64,000 nucleotides of DNA from Deltaproteobacteria bacterium (GCA_031275645.1 JAISOL010000009.1:1-64000), one strand, 5' to 3'. Shown: positions 21,577-32,230, numbered from the stretch's first letter. Numbers and translations: made by a program. Notes: generated from the letters alone by a model not told the origin.

Positions 21577-22372
21577 ATGAAAAAATTCGTCGCTACCGCT
21601 TTACTGTTCACGCTTATGGGGAACGGCGCAAGCCGCGGAAGATGTCCGGTCGGGAGAGCAGCTTGGCCTTTATATCGGCGCGAAAATCGGCATGAGCAAC
21701 GTGCGGATGAGCAACAGAAAGTTCGGCATGTATGCGGGTGGTGAGAATTATGGAGGCGAGATTTACGCTTGGGACCATCAGACCCTTGGCATGGGCGATA
21801 AAAACGAAACTGTTTTCGGGGGTGGCCTGACCTTGGGATATGACTTTGATAAACGCCCGGATATCCCCGTGCGGATTGAGCTGGATTACACCGCCCGCGA
21901 CAAGTCCTCCAGATCCGGCTCCGTCGGCGCGACATGGGATGTAACCAGGGACGGAAATCCTGACGTTATAATCAACACCGTGGACATGAAGACCTCCGTA
22001 CAGTTGCAGACTTTAATGCTCAATGCCTGGTTTGACATCCCCACCGGCACGGCTTTCAGACCCTATCTCGGCGGCGGCATCGGCTGGGCGTTCATCGATT
22101 TTTCAGCTTCCTCCCTTGAAGATGGAATCCCCAGCAGCCTGGTTTCCACAGGCACAAAAAGCAGCACCAATTTCGCCTGGAGCCTGGGCGGCGGTCTGGG
22201 GTACGCTATAACGCGAAATTGGACGGCTGATTTGGGCTACCGCTACATCGACGCCGGGAATGTAAAAAAAGAACCTTTGAAATTTCCTGATGGTTCTGCC
22301 TCCCTCTACTACAGCAAGATAGGGCGAATTGAGGCGCACGATGTGATGCTTGGAATACGTTACACCTTCTAG
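21577..22372 (+). pseudogene. Outer-membrane beta-barrel protein, apparently frameshifted in the signal peptide
   Basis: Frame 1 gives MKKFVATALLFTLMG; removing one G of GGGG (21618-21621) joins it to TAQAAEDVRSGEQLGLYIGAKIGMSNVRM...YTF*. Confidence 0.75.
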
Positions 22373-22453
22373 GCGTAATTCCCCGGCTCACAGAGCCTTT
22401 GACAAACACAGCCCCGTCTTGAAAATCGGGCATGCACTTAGGGTTCAATGCTT

Positions 22454-23173
22454 TTAAATCCCGTCTTTGCCGGGGGCGCCTGACTTCAGCACGCTTTCCA
22501 CCCACTCCGGCACAATCCGCGTGGCCGGGCCGTAGTGGCTTTCGTTGAAGACTCTGGCCAGATTGGAGGGTTCAAGATTAAGTTCCACCAGTCTGGCCCC
22601 CCCCTGGCGGGCAAGAACGCAGAAGTTGGCGGCCGGATAGACGTTGCCGGAGGTCCCTATGGAAACAAAAGTGGAGCAGCGGCTCAGAGCCTGGGAGATC
22701 TCGTCCATAAAAAAAGGCACTTCCCCGAACCAGACTATGTTGGGGCGCAGAGTTCCGGTGGCGGAGCACTCCGGGCAGGGATCGGCGGTAAAGAGATCGC
22801 TCAGCCAGGGGAAGACCTTCCGGCAGCGGGTACAGCGCGCCTGCAGAAGTTCGCCGTGCATATGCAGCACGGCCTTGCTGCCGCCGCGCTCGTGCAGGTT
22901 GTCTATGTTCTGGGTAATCAGCAGCACCGGCTCGGCGGATTCTTTTTCCAGCCGCCCCAGAGCCAGATGGGCCGCATTGGGGGCAATGCTTTCGGACAGG
23001 AGCGTTTTGCGCAGGGAGTTATGAAAGGCGTGCACTCCGTCGGGATCCCGGGCAAAACCTTCCGGGGTGGCCACGTCTTCCATACTGACCTTCTGCCACA
23101 GGCCGCCGGCATCGCGGAAAGTATCCAGTCCGCTTTCCTTGCTGATGCCCGCCCCAGTGAGAATTACCAGCAT
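22454..23173 (-). CDS. cobB: Sir2 family NAD-dependent protein deacylase
   Basis: TGAGISKESGLDTFRD, TQNIDNLHERGG, HGELLQARCTRC zinc site. Confidence 0.92.
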   Translation of the reverse strand: MLVILTGAGISKESGLDTFRDAGGLWQKVSMEDVATPEGFARDPDGVHAFHNSLRKTLLSESIAPNAAHLALGRLEKESAEPVLLITQNIDNLHERGGSKAVLHMHGELLQARCTRCRKVFPWLSDLFTADPCPECSATGTLRPNIVWFGEVPFFMDEISQALSRCSTFVSIGTSGNVYPAANFCVLARQGGARLVELNLEPSNLARVFNESHYGPATRIVPEWVESVLKSGAPGKDGI

Positions 23174-23231
23174 AATCGCCTCCTTTTGTCTGTTCGTTTG
23201 CCTGTTACGCCCGCTCCCTTACAGACAAGCC

Positions 23232-23759
23232 CTATGCTCGCAAGTTCAGCTTTTGGCAAGAGAATTCCCCTGGGATTCCAGGGCCGCCTTCGATTTTTTC
23301 GTGAAGCCTTTCCAGGAGTCCGGAACCGAGCATGGCCTGGTAAGCCAATATGGCCGCCGCCGAAGAAAGGTTGAGGCTGCGCACGCCGCCGCGTATGGGC
23401 AGGCGCAGGCAGGCGTCGGCCGTTTGCAGCATATCCCGCGGCAAACCGCGCGTTTCCGGCCCCAGAACAAGGGCGTCCAGTTCGCTGAAGCGAAAATGCT
23501 GCACAGGCTCCCCCTGTCTGCTGCTGCTCATGAGCAGGCGATGTCCTCTGCGCCCTTGCTCCAGGTAGGTGGAAAACGAGGGCCAGACCAGCAGTTCCAC
23601 CTGCGGCCAGTAATCCAGCCCGGCCCGCCGGAAGTAGCGGTTCTCCAGTTTGAAGCCCAGCGGTTCTATGAGATGCAGGGGGAGGCCGAAGGCAGCGCAG
23701 AGCCGGGCCACATTGCCGGTATTGGGGGGGATTTCCGGTTCAAAGAGCACAATCTGCAC
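23232..23759 (-). CDS. trmL: tRNA (cytidine/uridine-2'-O-)-methyltransferase TrmL-like
   Basis: MQIVLFEPEIPPNTGNVARLCAA and LGPETRGLP, SLNLSSAAAILAYQ SPOUT motifs. Confidence 0.9.
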   Translation of the reverse strand: MQIVLFEPEIPPNTGNVARLCAAFGLPLHLIEPLGFKLENRYFRRAGLDYWPQVELLVWPSFSTYLEQGRRGHRLLMSSSRQGEPVQHFRFSELDALVLGPETRGLPRDMLQTADACLRLPIRGGVRSLNLSSAAAILAYQAMLGSGLLERLHEKIEGGPGIPGEFSCQKLNLRA

Positions 23760-23767
23760 GGGGAAGC

Positions 23768-25705
23768 CTACCCGGTTTGAACCTCTGCCGGGGACAGAAC
23801 GACAGCCCCCAGGGGCGGCAGAGCGAGTTCAAAGAAACTTTGGCCGTTTTCCGCATATTGCAGCTTCTGGTTTCCAAAATTGCCCACCAGGTTGGAACCG
23901 CCGTAATAGGCGCTGTCGGTATTCAGAATTTCGCGCCAGACCTGGTATTCGGCGCCGTATTGCCACCAGAGTTTGTATTTCGGGCGAGGCACGGGCGTGA
24001 AATTGAAAATCCAGAGCAGAGGTACGGAATCTTTATGCAGGCGGACGAAACTGATCACCGATGAGGCATAGTCGGAAAAATCCACCCAGCGGAAGCCTTC
24101 CCAATGATCGTCACTCGCGTACATGGCCGGATAGGCACGCAAAAGACGGTTCAAATCTTCCAGAAGAGCCTTGATTCCGGAGTGCTGCGGAAAGGTCAGC
24201 AGCGACCAGTCCAGTTCGCGCTCTTCCGACCATTCATTCCACTGTCCGAATTCGCCTCCCATGAAGATAAGTTTTTTACCCGGATGCCCCCACATGTAGG
24301 CGTAGAGCAGACGCAGGTTGGCCTGTTGCTGCCAGGCGTCCCCCGGCATTTTGGCGAGCAGGGCCTTTTTGCCGTGTACCGCTTCGTCGTGGGAAAAAGG
24401 GAGAATGAAATTTTCGCTGAAGGCGTACAGGAGAGAAAAGGTCAGATAGTTGTGATGATAGGAACGGTAAAGCGGATCTTCCTGCATATAGGCCAGGGTG
24501 TCGTGCATCCAGCCCATGTTCCATTTGAAGGTGAAGCCCAGCCCGCCGGTATATACCGGCCTGGAAACTCCGGCCCAGGCCGTGGATTCCTCGGCTATGG
24601 TCATGGCGCGGGGATACTGCCCGTGCACCACCGTGTTGAGGGTGCGCAGGAAGTCTATGGCTTCGATATTTTCTCTGCCGCCGTATTTATTGGGCAGCCA
24701 TTCGCCGTTTTTGCGGGAGTAATCAAGGTAAAGCATGGAGGCTACGGCGTCTATGCGCAGGCCGTCAAAGTGAAACTCCTTGATCCAGTACAAGGCGTTG
24801 GCCAGAAGAAAGTTTTTGACTTCGTTCCTGCCTACGTTGAAAATATAGGTGCCCCAATCCGGATGTTCTCCCTGCCGGGAGTCCTGGTGCTCATACAGGG
24901 CTGTGCCGTCAAAACGCCCCAGCAGCCAGTCGTCCTTGGGGAAATGGGCCGGCACCCAATCCAGAATCACGCCTATCCCTTCCAGATGGCAGCGGTTGAT
25001 CAGGTATTTCAGATCCTCCGGCGTCCCGAAGCGGGAAGTAGGGGCGTAATAGCTGCCGGTCTGGTATCCCCAGGAAAGATCCAGCGGATGCTCCGCCAGA
25101 GGCATAAATTCAATGTGGGTAAAGCCGGTTTCCCGCGCATAAGGCGCCAGCGCATCCGCGATTTCGCGATAATTGTAAAACTTGTCCGGCCGCGGATGCT
25201 GCCGCCAGGATCCGGCATGTACCTCGTAAATGCTCACGGGCCTCTTCTGGATGGAGCTTTCCGCCTGTCTGGCCAGCCAATCTTCGTCCTCCCAGGCATA
25301 AGGCGAGAGCCCCCAGGCGATGGAGGCGTTTCCCGGACGTTTTTCGGCGTAAAAAGCCAGAGGATCAGCCTTGTATACGATGCGCCCGCTACTCGCTTTT
25401 ATGCCGAACTTGTACAGCCAGCCTTTTTGAAAGCCCGGCACAAAGGCGGCCCAGACTCCTGAACTGCCCACAGGATACAGGGGGCAGAGCCCCCATTGCC
25501 ATTCGTTGAAATCTCCGGCCAGGTGGACTTCCAGAGCGTTGGGCGCCCAGACCGCGAAACGGAACCCCGTTTCTCCATCCTGCCGGTGCGGATGCGCGCC
25601 CAGAATGCGGTAAAGATCCCAGTGCTCCCCCTTGCCGAAAAGATAGAGATCAAAAGGTTCGATGAACAGACTTCTACTTGGGCCGGCGGAGTTGCGTGCG
25701 GTCAT
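23768..25705 (-). CDS. glgB: 1,4-alpha-glucan branching enzyme
   Basis: FDGLRIDAVASMLYLDYSR, AEESTAW and LPFSHDEAVHGKKALL motifs. Confidence 0.96.
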   Translation of the reverse strand: MTARNSAGPSRSLFIEPFDLYLFGKGEHWDLYRILGAHPHRQDGETGFRFAVWAPNALEVHLAGDFNEWQWGLCPLYPVGSSGVWAAFVPGFQKGWLYKFGIKASSGRIVYKADPLAFYAEKRPGNASIAWGLSPYAWEDEDWLARQAESSIQKRPVSIYEVHAGSWRQHPRPDKFYNYREIADALAPYARETGFTHIEFMPLAEHPLDLSWGYQTGSYYAPTSRFGTPEDLKYLINRCHLEGIGVILDWVPAHFPKDDWLLGRFDGTALYEHQDSRQGEHPDWGTYIFNVGRNEVKNFLLANALYWIKEFHFDGLRIDAVASMLYLDYSRKNGEWLPNKYGGRENIEAIDFLRTLNTVVHGQYPRAMTIAEESTAWAGVSRPVYTGGLGFTFKWNMGWMHDTLAYMQEDPLYRSYHHNYLTFSLLYAFSENFILPFSHDEAVHGKKALLAKMPGDAWQQQANLRLLYAYMWGHPGKKLIFMGGEFGQWNEWSEERELDWSLLTFPQHSGIKALLEDLNRLLRAYPAMYASDDHWEGFRWVDFSDYASSVISFVRLHKDSVPLLWIFNFTPVPRPKYKLWWQYGAEYQVWREILNTDSAYYGGSNLVGNFGNQKLQYAENGQSFFELALPPLGAVVLSPAEVQTG

Positions 25706-25744
25706 GAATTTTCCTTGGAGTGCGTTAATCAGGAATGGGCGCGG

Positions 25745-27202
25745 TCAGGTTTTGAGGCCCAGTTCCCTGTAAATTTCAATATACTTTTTGGCGGAATCGT
25801 TCCAGGTAAAATTTTTATTCATGGCCCGGATCATCATTTCGATCCACAAGGGGCGGTTCTGCGTCCATACGGCGCAGGCTTTCATTATGCAGTCGTACAA
25901 TTCGCCGGGGGCGGGACGGTAACAGGTAAAGCCGGTCGCGTCCGGGGCCGGCCAGGGGCGGATGCTGTCTTTCAGCCCTCCCACGGCCGTGGCCACCGGC
26001 GGGGTGCCGTATTTCAGGGCATACATCTGGGTAAGCCCGCAGGGTTCGTAGCGTGAAGGCATCAGAAAGCAGTCGCAACCGGCCTGGATGCGGTGGGCCA
26101 GATCTTCGGTGTATTTCACTACGGCGCAGTAGCGCCCGGGATAGGCGCGGGCAAGGGCCATGGATTCCAGCTCGTAATCCTCGCGGCCTTCACCCAGAAC
26201 GATAATGCCCAGATCATGGTGCTGCATGAGCTGAGGAACTATTTTGTTCAGGAGATCAATGCCTTTCTGGTCGTGCAGGCGGCCGATGAATCCCAGCAGG
26301 GGGCGGTTGATAAGCTGAGGCAGAAGCCCCAGTTCGACGATCAGATCCTCCTTGCATATTTTTTTTCCCGAGAGATCTTCCGGGGAATAGTTGGCGGTAA
26401 GAAAGCGGCAGGTGGAGGGGTTCCAGATGCTGTAATCCGCCCCGTTGATGATGCCCACAAGATCTCCGGCCCGGCGCCGCAGGAGTCCGGCCAGGCCGTA
26501 GCCCTGTTCCTCGGTGAGAATTTCCTTGGCGTAGCTGGGGCTTACCGTGGTAATCCTGTTCGCGTAAACCAGTCCGGCTTTAAGCATATTCAAGTCGCCG
26601 TGGAATTCCACTCCTTCCATGTTCCAGGCTTCGGCGGGCAGACCGCAGCCGGCGAAGAGGCGCGAGGAGAAGCGCCCCTGAAAAGCCAGATTGTGCACGG
26701 TGCAGACCGTGGAAGTGTTGGCCCAGAAGGGGTCTTCCCGGGCGTAATAATGGATGTAGGCCGGCAGAAGCGCGCTTTGCCAGTCGTGGATATGGACAAT
26801 GGCCGGAGGAGTCCCCAGACGGCGCATGAGGGCCAGACTTGCCCGGCAGAAGAAGATAAAGCGTTCCGCGTTGTCGAAATAATCATGGGCGGGGGTGTTG
26901 TAGTAATACTTGCGGTCGAAATATTCCGCGCGATCGATGAAAAATACAGGCATGCCCTGTATATTGGTGGAATATACGTCTGTGGTCACCGGCTCCCAGG
27001 GGTAGCCCACATGCAGATTTTCGGCCACATGGTCTATCTTGTGCCTGCCTGTGCGCAGTCTTCCGTAAAAGGGCGTGATTACCGCCACCGGCATGCCCAT
27101 TTTGTGCAAAGTCAGGGGCAAAGCGCCCATGACGTCTCCCAGGCCGCCGGTTTTGGAGAACGGATATATTTCAGAGGTAGCGAAGAAGATGTGTCTTGCC
27201 AT
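25745..27202 (-). CDS. glgA: Glycogen synthase (ADP-glucose type)
   Basis: [20 protein letters not shown] and C-terminal [29 protein letters not shown]. Confidence 0.96.
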   Translation of the reverse strand: MARHIFFATSEIYPFSKTGGLGDVMGALPLTLHKMGMPVAVITPFYGRLRTGRHKIDHVAENLHVGYPWEPVTTDVYSTNIQGMPVFFIDRAEYFDRKYYYNTPAHDYFDNAERFIFFCRASLALMRRLGTPPAIVHIHDWQSALLPAYIHYYAREDPFWANTSTVCTVHNLAFQGRFSSRLFAGCGLPAEAWNMEGVEFHGDLNMLKAGLVYANRITTVSPSYAKEILTEEQGYGLAGLLRRRAGDLVGIINGADYSIWNPSTCRFLTANYSPEDLSGKKICKEDLIVELGLLPQLINRPLLGFIGRLHDQKGIDLLNKIVPQLMQHHDLGIIVLGEGREDYELESMALARAYPGRYCAVVKYTEDLAHRIQAGCDCFLMPSRYEPCGLTQMYALKYGTPPVATAVGGLKDSIRPWPAPDATGFTCYRPAPGELYDCIMKACAVWTQNRPLWIEMMIRAMNKNFTWNDSAKKYIEIYRELGLKT

Positions 27203-27290
27203 TTACGCCTCTGCACGCGGTGGAGGGCACGCCGGCCGCAGCCCGCTCCGGGCTCAATCCCGGTATTTTCAGCCAAGTATATAATAATTA

Positions 27291-27806
27291 CTATATATCT
27301 ATAGATGTTGTCCAGTCCTCCGACAGTCGGGCCGGCGCGTTTTGCCTGGGAGTGCCGTTGCGGAGCAGGGCGGCGAAGTCGTTTATTATGCGCGCATGGT
27401 CGAATACAAGGGGCGAGGGCAGGGCGTCCAGAGGGAAAAAAACGGCCTCGCCGGCATCGTCCCCTCCCTTTATTTTTTCCGGGTTATTCGTCCTGCCCCA
27501 GAAAACCGTGCTTATCGTGTGCCGGCGGGGGTCACGCGCCGGATCGGAATACACGCCCAGCAGCCCTTTTATATCCGTTTCCAGGGAAGTCTCTTCCAGA
27601 GCTTCGCGTCTGGCCGCCTCCTCCACGCTTTCGCCGTAATCCACGAACCCTCCGGGAAGAGCCCAGCCCAAGGGAGGGTAGCGGCGCCGGATCAGCACGA
27701 TTCCGGCGCCAGGTTCATAGACGATCATATCCACGGTGGGCAACGGAGAAGGATGCCGTTTTATCTCCGCGCCGCAGGCCGGGCATTTGAAAATTTCGCC
27801 GGACAC
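27291..27806 (-). CDS. NUDIX hydrolase with N-terminal CPACG zinc-ribbon-like segment
   Basis: Nudix box GGFVDYGESVEEAARREALEETSL. Confidence 0.9.
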   Translation of the reverse strand: MSGEIFKCPACGAEIKRHPSPLPTVDMIVYEPGAGIVLIRRRYPPLGWALPGGFVDYGESVEEAARREALEETSLETDIKGLLGVYSDPARDPRRHTISTVFWGRTNNPEKIKGGDDAGEAVFFPLDALPSPLVFDHARIINDFAALLRNGTPRQNAPARLSEDWTTSIDI

Positions 27807-27831
27807 GATTTTCAGGTTCCCGCGGTCAGTT

Positions 27832-29907
27832 TTACAGCAACAGGGGAACGATGAGCAGGGCCACGATGTTGATGATCTTGATCAGGGGGTTGATGGCCGG
27901 GCCGGCGGTATCCTTGTAGGGATCTCCCACGGTGTCGCCGGTGACCGCGGCCTTGTGGGTTTCCGAACCCTTGCCGCCGAAATGCCCGCTCTCAATATAT
28001 TTTTTGGCGTTGTCCCAGGCTCCTCCGCCGGTGGTCATGGAAATGGCCACGAAGATGCCGGTGATGATGGCCCCCATGAGCACTCCGCCCAGAGCCTGCA
28101 CCCCGGCGTAAGGCCCCATGATCTCGCGAAGAACGACGCCCACCAGAATGGGGATGAGCACGGGCAGTATGGAGGGGAGGATCATTTCCCTGATGGCGGC
28201 CTTGGTCAGTATATCCACCGCCCTGGAATAGTCGGGTTTGCTTTCGCCGGTCATGATGCCGGGTATATCCCTGAACTGGCGGCGCACTTCGTTGACCACG
28301 GAACCGGCCGCCCGGCCCACGGCCTGCATGCCCATGGCCCCGAAAAGATAGGGCACCATGCCGCCGATGAAGAGGCCGATGATAACCGCCGGGTTGGAGA
28401 GCTCGAAACTGACGAGTTTACCGGCCGTTTCCAGAGCGTGGGTATAGTCGGCGAACAGAACCAGGGCGGCCAGTCCGGCCGAGCCTATGGCGTAGCCCTT
28501 GGTCACGGCCTTGGTGGTGTTGCCCACGGCATCCAGAGGATCGGTGATGTTGCGCACTTCCTCGGGCAGTTCCGCCATTTCGGCGATGCCGCCGGCATTG
28601 TCGGTGATGGGTCCGTAAGCGTCGATGGCCACGATGATTCCGGTCATGGAGAGCATGGCCGTGGCGGCGACGGCAATACCGTATAGTCCGGCCAGGGCAT
28701 ATGAAAGATAAATGGCCAGGCATACGCTCAGGACGGGCAGGGCGGTGGAGCGCATGGACAGGGCCAGACCGGCTATGATGTTGGTGCCGTGTCCGGTCTG
28801 GGAGGCTTCGGCTATGCCGCGCACCGGGCTGTACTCCGTGGAAGTGAAATATTCGGTCAGCCAGACCATGAGGCCGGTGAGGAGGAGACCGGTGGCCGCG
28901 GCTCCGTACAGGCGAAGATGGGCGCCGCCGTTGATGCCCAGAGTGGAATCCAGCCCGTTGTCCGGCATGAGCAGCAGGGTGATGGGATAGAAACCGGCCA
29001 GGGCTATGAGGGCGGAGACTATGAGCCCCTTGTACAGGGCTTTCATGATTTTGCCGTCGGCGGCTATTTTGACGAAACGGCAGCCTATGATGGAGGCAAT
29101 GATGGAGAATCCGCCCATGGTCAGAGGATAGGCAACGGCGTTGTAGGCGGATTCCGTGAAGAGCAGGGCGCCCAGAAGCATGGTGGCGATGATGGTCACG
29201 GCGTAGGTTTCAAAGAGATCGGCGGCCATGCCGGCGCAGTCGCCCACATTGTCGCCCACGTTGTCGGCGATGACGGCGGGGTTGCGCGGGTCGTCCTCGG
29301 GAATGCCGGCTTCCACCTTGCCCACGAGGTCAGCCCCCACATCCGCGCCTTTGGTGAAGATGCCTCCCCCCAGACGGGCGAAGATGGAAATGAGCGATCC
29401 CCCAAAACCCAGGCCAATCAGGGGTTTTACCAGCTCAGCCGGGGCGGCGTCGCTGAAGAGCAGAAACAGGGAATAGTAGCCGGCGACTCCGGCCAGCCCC
29501 AGGCCCACCACCAGAAAGCCGGTGATGGAACCGCCCTTGAAGGCCACTCTCAGAGCATGGGCGAGGCCGCTTCTGGCGGCTTCGGCGGTTCGCACGTTGG
29601 CGCGCACCGATACGTTCATGCCGATAAAGCCCGCCGCTCCAGAAAGCACGGCGCCCAGGGCGAAGCCGAAGGCCGTGCCGAAGCCCAGGGCGATCCAGAG
29701 GAGAATAAAGATGATCAGGCCCACAAAGGCGATGGTGATATACTGCCGGCGCAGATAGGCCGAAGCTCCTTCCTGAATGGCTCCGGCTATTTTCTGCATG
29801 CGCTCGTCTCCGGCGGGCAGGGCGAGAATTTCCTTGCTTGATTTTATGCCGTAAAAAATCGCTCCGGCGGCGCAGAGCATTGCGAATAAGAGACAGGAAG
29901 TAGCCAT
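27832..29907 (-). CDS. hppA: Membrane-bound proton-translocating pyrophosphatase, predicted K+-independent
   Basis: [48 protein letters not shown] carries Lys at the K+-independence position. Confidence 0.95.
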   Translation of the reverse strand: MATSCLLFAMLCAAGAIFYGIKSSKEILALPAGDERMQKIAGAIQEGASAYLRRQYITIAFVGLIIFILLWIALGFGTAFGFALGAVLSGAAGFIGMNVSVRANVRTAEAARSGLAHALRVAFKGGSITGFLVVGLGLAGVAGYYSLFLLFSDAAPAELVKPLIGLGFGGSLISIFARLGGGIFTKGADVGADLVGKVEAGIPEDDPRNPAVIADNVGDNVGDCAGMAADLFETYAVTIIATMLLGALLFTESAYNAVAYPLTMGGFSIIASIIGCRFVKIAADGKIMKALYKGLIVSALIALAGFYPITLLLMPDNGLDSTLGINGGAHLRLYGAAATGLLLTGLMVWLTEYFTSTEYSPVRGIAEASQTGHGTNIIAGLALSMRSTALPVLSVCLAIYLSYALAGLYGIAVAATAMLSMTGIIVAIDAYGPITDNAGGIAEMAELPEEVRNITDPLDAVGNTTKAVTKGYAIGSAGLAALVLFADYTHALETAGKLVSFELSNPAVIIGLFIGGMVPYLFGAMGMQAVGRAAGSVVNEVRRQFRDIPGIMTGESKPDYSRAVDILTKAAIREMILPSILPVLIPILVGVVLREIMGPYAGVQALGGVLMGAIITGIFVAISMTTGGGAWDNAKKYIESGHFGGKGSETHKAAVTGDTVGDPYKDTAGPAINPLIKIINIVALLIVPLLL

Positions 29908-29934
29908 ATATGTTCTCCTTGGAAGAGCATTTTG

Positions 29935-29999
29935 AGAGCATTTTGCGCTTGAGATTGTAGCTTGGCCGCGGGCAAGGTCCGCCGCGCCAATCTCGCGGG
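29935..29999 (-). repeat. Palindromic leader/REP-like element copy 2 (upstream of hppA)
   Basis: On minus strand CGCGAGATTGGCGCG...CAATCTCAAGCGCAAAATGCTCT; AGAGCATTTTG is tandemly duplicated at 29924-29945. Confidence 0.55.
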
Positions 30000-30108
30000 C
30001 GTTGCTGTGCTTCGCATCGCCTGGGTGGGGATCATCCATCCGGCGCGTGAATTCGTGGTTATAGGCTCAGCCGGCCGTTTTGTCAAGGAAGTATGCCGGG
30101 AATCGGAA

Positions 30109-30225
30109 TCAAACCACTTTGGACAAGTTGAACCTGTCTAAAAAAGACATAGTTGGAAACGGCAGACTGCCAGCCTCAAATCCTTTGACGATGTCAACGT
30201 AGGTGGCGCCCAAGGCGGCGGACAG
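30109..30225 (-). pseudogene. Possible C-terminal fragment of an interrupted gene
   Basis: Open frame LSAALGATYVDIVKGFEAGSLPFPTMSFLDRFNLSKVV* abutting the putative IS end. Confidence 0.3.
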
Positions 30226-30378
30226 AGGTGGTCCCCCTTGTTCGGACAGGAATTAGCGGTTTCTTAGCTTGCCTTTTCCCTTATCAGGCTGCCTTTAACA
30301 AGTTCTGTGCATGGCACATGTCCGGAGTTATGCCTCCCAGGGCGGTATGAGGCCGGAGCCGCATGATCCGGGCGGTTT
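30225..30378 (-). mobile_element. IS3-family insertion sequence remnant (3' end of transposase OrfB)
   Basis: Minus-strand frame ...RIMRLRPHTALGGITPDMCHAQNLLKAA* (stop at 30284-30286) and terminal GAGGTGGTCCCCCTTGTTCGGACA. Confidence 0.7.
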
Positions 30379-30414
30379 GTTGACAGGGGCGTGTTCCATT
30401 CTTATTTATTTCCA

Positions 30415-30444
30415 GCCGCCGCGTTCCGCGGCGGGCTTTTGTTT
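30415..30444 (+). terminator. Rho-independent-type terminator upstream of the radical SAM gene
   Basis: CCGCCGCG-TTC-CGCGGCGG followed by GCTTTTGTTT. Confidence 0.65.
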
Positions 30445-30496
30445 AACCCTTTTACCGCCCGGCAAGTTTCAGGGCGCATCACCGGATGGGTGATAT

Positions 30497-31378
30497 ATGC
30501 GTTACGAAGGAATTATCTACCGTCCTCCCTCCGAGGGCGGCAGTCTTATTATTCAGGCAACCGTCGGCTGTCCGCACAATCGCTGCCGTTTCTGCAATAT
30601 GTACAAGGAGAAGCGTTTCCGCATCCGTAAGCTGGGAGATATCCTGGAGGACATAGAGGAAGCCGGGAGGTATTACGATCCCCGTTCCGTCCGCACGATC
30701 TTTCTGGCTGACGGCAACAGCGCGATCATGCGCACGGAGCAACTGCTGAGGATTTTGCGCAGACTCCGCGAAGTATTTCCGGGGCTTGAACGCGTGACTT
30801 CCTATGGAGCGTCGCAGTATCTTTCCCTCAAGACCAGGGAAGAATGGGAAGAATTGCGCGCCGCCGGTCTCACCCGCCTGCACTGCGGCATGGAAAGCGG
30901 ACATGACCCTCTGCTGCTCAGAGTGAACAAGGGAACGAGCATGCGCAAGCACATAGAGGGAGGGCGGGCTGTGCGCGCCGCCGGCATAGAACTGAGCATG
31001 TACTATATGGCCGGGCTGGGAGGCAGGGAAATGTGGGAAGCTCACGCTCTGGACAGCGCCAGGGTTTTGAACGCGGTGGACCCTGATTTTATACGTGTCC
31101 GCACCTTCAGCCCCATGCCGGATACGGAATTGGGCGAAGATTTTCTGGCCGGGAATTTTTCCCTGCAGGAACCGCGCGGAGTGTTGCGCGAGTTGCGTCT
31201 GCTGGTGGAAAACCTGGAGGGAAACGGTCTCTTTTTGAGCGATCACTGGCTGAATTTCGCCGACATTCACGGACGTCTCCCCCAGGACAAGGAAGCCATG
31301 CTGCTGAGTATTGACAGAGCCCTGGCCGCTCCGCGTGAGGATTTCCGCCCTGTGGGGCTCATCGCTTCCAGTCTCTAG
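30497..31378 (+). CDS. Radical SAM protein with CX4CX2C cluster motif
   Basis: VGCPHNRCRFCNMYKEKRFR; downstream radical SAM-like features. Confidence 0.88.
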   Translation: MRYEGIIYRPPSEGGSLIIQATVGCPHNRCRFCNMYKEKRFRIRKLGDILEDIEEAGRYYDPRSVRTIFLADGNSAIMRTEQLLRILRRLREVFPGLERVTSYGASQYLSLKTREEWEELRAAGLTRLHCGMESGHDPLLLRVNKGTSMRKHIEGGRAVRAAGIELSMYYMAGLGGREMWEAHALDSARVLNAVDPDFIRVRTFSPMPDTELGEDFLAGNFSLQEPRGVLRELRLLVENLEGNGLFLSDHWLNFADIHGRLPQDKEAMLLSIDRALAAPREDFRPVGLIASSL

Positions 31379-31457
31379 TACGAGGATTTGCCGGCGAATC
31401 CTTATCCTTTTTGGATTGTGAACCCATGCTATAAAAGCGGTTTGCGGCAATCTCGCT

Positions 31458-32225
31458 CTAAAAAATGAAGAACCCGCCCAGAACCGCGGCGCAGGCGACA
31501 AAGCAGACCATAGCCGCCGGTATGCGCAGGGCCATCAGTCCTCCCAGGGAGGCAAGGCAGAGCAGTACTCCCCAGTTGCACCAGGAAAGGTTATGGATGC
31601 CCGCAAGGTTTTTCAGCAGCAGGTTTGCCAGTACCCAGGCTCCCAGAGCTGAGGCGGCATAAAATCCGGCCCCCAGAAGAAGGACCTGGCACATGCCCAG
31701 GCGGATAATATTCTTCATGGAATCCGCAACCGGTTCGCGGCCGGAGGAGCCTGCTGTCCCGGCTTCTTCGCCTTGTTCCGGGCTATGCTCCAGGGAGCCC
31801 AGGCTTCTGTCGATAGCTCTGTTTATCTGGTGATAAAAGCTGATCTGGCGGCGCCGCAAAAATTCTTCCATCCTGGCGCTCAGCGGAGCCAGGGGCAGGC
31901 ACAGGGGCAGGGCGAAAGCGAAATTTTCCGTGCCGCGCAGATTGAAATACAGCAGGAGCGGCGCAAAAACCAGGTAGGCAAAAAGGGAATCCGGCGGGAC
32001 ATAGGTGCCGGCGTGAAACAGATCCAGCCAGAACAATTCAAAAAAAAACGCGGCCAAAAGGAGATTGTTGTCCTGCGTGAGCAGCCACAGGACAATCCCG
32101 GCCGTCAGAGGATGCCGGCACAGAATCAGCCCGAAGCAGTGGTAACCCAGACGAAGCAGGAGAAAAAACAGGCCGCAGAGCGCGAAGACGGCCGGGTGCG
32201 CGTACAGGTGGGATACAGCTTCCAT
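31458..32225 (-). CDS. PTS mannose-family IIC component-like membrane protein
   Basis: Multi-TM protein directly downstream of IIA(Man) and IIB(Man). Confidence 0.72.
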   Translation of the reverse strand: MEAVSHLYAHPAVFALCGLFFLLLRLGYHCFGLILCRHPLTAGIVLWLLTQDNNLLLAAFFFELFWLDLFHAGTYVPPDSLFAYLVFAPLLLYFNLRGTENFAFALPLCLPLAPLSARMEEFLRRRQISFYHQINRAIDRSLGSLEHSPEQGEEAGTAGSSGREPVADSMKNIIRLGMCQVLLLGAGFYAASALGAWVLANLLLKNLAGIHNLSWCNWGVLLCLASLGGLMALRIPAAMVCFVACAAVLGGFFIF

Positions 32226-32230
32226 GTTTC

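Noticed and set aside
24104-25462. 452-aa plus-strand ORF
   Set aside because: Antisense to glgB; similarly 26093-27304 opposite glgA and 28789-29841 opposite hppA
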